A stretch of 6,520 bases of DNA from Nitrospira sp. UBA6909 (GTDB taxonomy: Bacteria; Nitrospirota; Nitrospiria; Nitrospirales; Nitrospiraceae), in contig DKBD01000189.1 of the NCBI GenBank assembly GCA_002451055.1, positions 1 to 6,520 of the forward strand. Direction: 5' to 3'. The number at the start of each line of letters is the position of its first letter. The first letter of the stretch is position 1. The notes below the pieces were generated by a model, which worked only from the letters and a program-made list of their open reading frames with translations, was not told the origin of the DNA and ran no database searches. Below, piece by piece: positions 3,544 to 6,520 of the stretch. A program made the translations under genes and the position numbers.

Positions 3544-6520
3544 ATGCAAGTACGATACACAACTACTAACTTTAATCCGTTCCCTCTCAGGTTGGCCGTA
3601 TTGCGTTGGATTACCGCTGGAGGATACGAACTGCAACGGGTATGGTCATCGGTCAAGCTGACCGCAGTCTTCCTTCTCGCCATTGTCGGGGTTGGTTGCG
3701 CCGGGCACAAAGCCCCTCTCTCTCAGGTGATCATCAAGCCGACATGCGATCGGCTTATCACCGCCAACGTTGTAGCGCTGGACCAGGTGTACTACTACAA
3801 CCGCTTTGGGGCATTTAATCCAGCAGGGATCATGTATGCGCTCCGGCGCGACGTCGTGAAGACCGGTGACGGCAAAGAGGAGGGACCGGAAATTCTCAAT
3901 GAGGATTTGGATGGCGACTCAGATGAAGTGGGAGAGCCGATTCCTCTGGAACCGAGCTCTGGGGATGTTTTGCTCGCCGGCCACGTGAAGCTTCGGTCCG
4001 ATAAGCGACCGCGACCCCTGGTGTTGCGGGCGAATGAGGGCGATTGCCTCCAAGTGACACTTACGAATCTCTTGAGCCCGACGGTAGACGAGCATGAATT
4101 CATGCGTGATCCAGAACGACGGCTCACGCATCCAGAAAATCCGGTGGTGGCCGTTGCTGATAGCGATGAGCCGGCGACTCGGCATGCCTCCATGCATGTG
4201 AACGGTTTGAGTCTGGTTGACACGATTGACTCTCAAGGCGCGAACGTTGGGAAGAACGGTTGGTATAAGACAGACAAAGACGGACGGTATGTGACGGATA
4301 ATGCCGGAAAGCGGATTAAGACTGATGGAAAGTGTTCCGATGACTCCACAGATTTTGGAAAGAACCTGTGTGCGCTCGCTGCGCCAGGCGAGACAAGAAC
4401 ATATAGCTGGTATGCAAAGAAAGAAGGCACATTTTTCCTGTATTCGATGGGGGCGCCTGCGGGGGGAGAAGGGGATGGAGGACAGTTGGGGTTAGGATTA
4501 TTTGGAGCGATTAATGTGCAGCCCAAAGGGGCGAATTGGTACCGCTCTCAGGTCACTGAGCAAGAACTCAAGTATTCGACGAAGGGGAAAACGAAGTACA
4601 ACCAGCCGATCATCGACTACGAAGCAACGATCAAGGCTGGTCCGTGGGCAGGCCAGCCAATTCTCAATATGCTCAAGTGTCGAGATCAGAATTCCGCTCG
4701 CGGCCAGGGTAACCGGGAAACCTGTGAAACAGGTGGTGAACTTGTGCACAGCGATCTGAATGCGGTGATCGACATCGAACGAGAGGATGGCTGTGAACAG
4801 ATGGGGGAAGGGAATGCATGTGGCAGGCCTTATCGAGAATTTACCGTCATTTTCCATGATGAAATCACCGCTGTGCAGGCGTTCGACGATATCCGGGAGG
4901 AGAATTCTCCACTCAGCTCACTACGTGATGGTATGGGCATCAATTATGGTTCTTCTGGCCTTGGGGCGATGGTAGTGGCCAACCGAAAGAATATCGGCCC
5001 AGCGCGAGATTGCACCGAGTGCAAGCTCGAAGAATTCTTCCTGACCTCCTGGGTCAATGGTGACCCAGCCATGGTCGTTGGGTATAAGCAGGATGGATCC
5101 GGGAAGGAAGCCAAATATCCCGATGACCCGTCGAATGTGCACCATTCTTACCTTGGAGACCCGATCCGCTTCCGGAACATGCATGCAGGTCCGAAGGAGA
5201 CCCATGTCTTCCACCTGCATGCTCATCAATGGGTAGAAGATAAACACGACTCGACATCCCACTACCTCGACTCACAAACCATCTCTCCGGGAACAGCCTT
5301 TTCCTATGAAGTGCATTATGGTGGATCGGGCAACCGTAATCTCGGACCAGGCGATTCCATATTCCACTGCCACCTCTATCCCCATTTCGCACAGGGGATG
5401 TGGGAATTGTGGCGCAGTCATGATGTGTTTGAAGATGGTGGGAAAGATCGCAGATTGCCTGACTACGAGATAGCAGAGGGAACACCAAATCCAGCCATTG
5501 TCCCTCTTCCTCGGACTGCGTTACCTCCAATGCCGGCCAAAAAAGATGGCGATGGTTTTCGAGGCTACCCATTCTATATCGCAGGTCAGAAGGGACATCG
5601 GCCTCCGCAGCCTCCGCTCGATTTGGATGTGAAGGGGGAAGACAAACAGACGTTGCAGCGCCATATTGTCCGTGATGGGACGGTGCGGGACAGGGAAAAT
5701 GCCCACGGACCTGAAGAGATAAGAACGACACCTCCCTTACCGAACGAGGACCTGTTCAATCGTGGCCGAACCAATTCGGCGAAGATCGCCAAGCGGGTAT
5801 GGTCACAAAACAGCGATCTAGACTTGGTCAGTTTGGCTCGAGAGCTCGATACGGTGACTGTTGTCCCACTGCCACAGACTGGGACGAAGGCTGAGCAGGA
5901 AGCCATGAGGTTCCATGCCGGAAAGGCTTCCGTTCATGCTAAGTCGGCCGTAGGCCCAGGCGAACCGGGTTGGAAGCATAACTCGTACAATTGGGAGGCA
6001 CCTGGATATGTAAGTTGTCACCCGGACGGCACTTGTGACGATGAAAATGGGACCCGCGTTTTGTTCAGTGTCAACGGAGGCGGAAACATTTCTGACGACA
6101 AACGTGGAGAGGGGAAACCCGGTGCGCCCTTTTCTAACCCTTGCCCGAAACAATGGGTGGATGAGCGTGGAATCGTGAGGGACGTTAAGGTTCGTGAGTA
6201 CCGAGCGGTTTATGTCCAACTGGACATGACTGTAAATAAATCAGGGTGGCACGACCCTCAGGGACGATTTCCAGTGTTGGAGGAGGACCTGAAAGAGACG
6301 CTCAATGGATCTCGCCCAACAGAACCCCTCTTTTTCCGGGCCCAATCCGGAGAATGCGTGGAGTTCTACGCCACAAATTTGATCCCCAGCAACCTCAACC
6401 TGGATGATTTTCAAGTCTACACGCCGACCGATACGATCGGTCAACATATTCATCTCGTGAAGTTTGATGTCACGTCGTCGGACGGGTCTGGGAATGGATG
6501 GAACTACGAAGACGGGACAT
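3544..6520 (+). CDS. Large MofA/OmpB-type multicopper oxidase, 3' end outside window
   Basis: At least 992 codons are open with no stop, far longer than a usual three-domain multicopper oxidase (about 500-600). Such enzymes oxidise a substrate at a type 1 copper and reduce O2 at a trinuclear cluster. Numbering from 3544, a hydrophobic stretch (37-51) ends at C52 (VGVGCAG), suggesting export, perhaps as a lipoprotein, though the -3 residue is Gly. Cupredoxin signatures follow: GDCLQVTLTNLL (166-177), HASMHVNGL (214-222), GTFFLYSMG (295-303), HVFHLHAHQW (554-563), FHCHLYPHFAQGM (607-619), GECVEFYATNL (936-946) and QHIHLVKFD (967-975). C609 with H614 and M619 fits a type 1 site, and H608 and H610 fit type 3 ligands. 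The first two motifs lack the expected HxHG and HSH histidines, which may be replaced by the C-terminal set beginning at H968/H970. The gene follows the exported-protein gene closely. MofA and OmpB relatives are linked to Mn(II) or Fe chemistry, but the substrate here is unproven. Confidence 0.92.
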   Translation, partial: MQVRYTTTNFNPFPLRLAVLRWITAGGYELQRVWSSVKLTAVFLLAIVGVGCAGHKAPLSQVIIKPTCDRLITANVVALDQVYYYNRFGAFNPAGIMYALRRDVVKTGDGKEEGPEILNEDLDGDSDEVGEPIPLEPSSGDVLLAGHVKLRSDKRPRPLVLRANEGDCLQVTLTNLLSPTVDEHEFMRDPERRLTHPENPVVAVADSDEPATRHASMHVNGLSLVDTIDSQGANVGKNGWYKTDKDGRYVTDNAGKRIKTDGKCSDDSTDFGKNLCALAAPGETRTYSWYAKKEGTFFLYSMGAPAGGEGDGGQLGLGLFGAINVQPKGANWYRSQVTEQELKYSTKGKTKYNQPIIDYEATIKAGPWAGQPILNMLKCRDQNSARGQGNRETCETGGELVHSDLNAVIDIEREDGCEQMGEGNACGRPYREFTVIFHDEITAVQAFDDIREENSPLSSLRDGMGINYGSSGLGAMVVANRKNIGPARDCTECKLEEFFLTSWVNGDPAMVVGYKQDGSGKEAKYPDDPSNVHHSYLGDPIRFRNMHAGPKETHVFHLHAHQWVEDKHDSTSHYLDSQTISPGTAFSYEVHYGGSGNRNLGPGDSIFHCHLYPHFAQGMWELWRSHDVFEDGGKDRRLPDYEIAEGTPNPAIVPLPRTALPPMPAKKDGDGFRGYPFYIAGQKGHRPPQPPLDLDVKGEDKQTLQRHIVRDGTVRDRENAHGPEEIRTTPPLPNEDLFNRGRTNSAKIAKRVWSQNSDLDLVSLARELDTVTVVPLPQTGTKAEQEAMRFHAGKASVHAKSAVGPGEPGWKHNSYNWEAPGYVSCHPDGTCDDENGTRVLFSVNGGGNISDDKRGEGKPGAPFSNPCPKQWVDERGIVRDVKVREYRAVYVQLDMTVNKSGWHDPQGRFPVLEEDLKETLNGSRPTEPLFFRAQSGECVEFYATNLIPSNLNLDDFQVYTPTDTIGQHIHLVKFDVTSSDGSGNGWNYEDGT

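Noticed and set aside
5054..5731. Reverse-strand open frame (225 codons) inside the oxidase gene
   Set aside because: It lies opposite the best-conserved copper motifs of the oxidase. Its His-rich translation only reflects the complement of those codons.
6010..6036. Possible haem-binding motif at the CHPDGTC segment in the oxidase
   Set aside because: A c-type haem site needs CxxCH. Here His follows the first Cys and the second Cys is not followed by His.

Overview
The window holds a complete insertion sequence of the IS1380 family, followed in the same orientation by a two-gene unit for exported proteins. The second of these genes is a very large multicopper oxidase that runs off the right edge. 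The host looks like an environmental Gram-negative-type bacterium: there are Sec-type signal sequences, good Shine-Dalgarno sites and a possible sigma-54 promoter. The oxidase resembles the large MofA/OmpB-type enzymes of metal-cycling bacteria. A Nitrospira-like or betaproteobacterial source is possible, but nothing here fixes the taxonomy.

Layout. Positions 1-76 are flanking DNA with no supportable gene. Positions 77-1614 are the IS element, bounded by 18-bp inverted repeats that differ at one base. It carries one full-length DDE transposase (213-1601) whose stop codon lies inside the right inverted repeat. The IS is visibly richer in G+C than the DNA to its right, as expected for an acquired element. 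Positions 1615-1950 are a 336-base non-coding leader. It contains a near-consensus -24/-12 (sigma-54-like) promoter, a nested stem-loop and a perfect 7-bp inverted repeat just before the next ribosome binding site.

Positions 1951-3504 encode a 517-residue protein with a signal peptide, of a type I associate from memory with large multicopper oxidases; its function is unknown to me. Starting 39 bases after its stop codon (or 9, depending on the start chosen) is the oxidase, open for at least 992 codons to the window end. Its middle carries intact late-type copper motifs (HVFHLHAH and HCHLYPHFAQGM). Its N-terminal copper motifs are degenerate, and a new HxH motif (QHIHLVKFD) appears just before the window ends. 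This suggests a multi-cupredoxin enzyme whose copper ligands come from its middle and C-terminal parts.

How it fits together. The two exported proteins are probably co-transcribed and work together outside the cytoplasmic membrane, plausibly in metal (for example Mn(II)) or other substrate oxidation. The substrate cannot be decided from sequence. The IS sits directly upstream of their control region and may have changed it.
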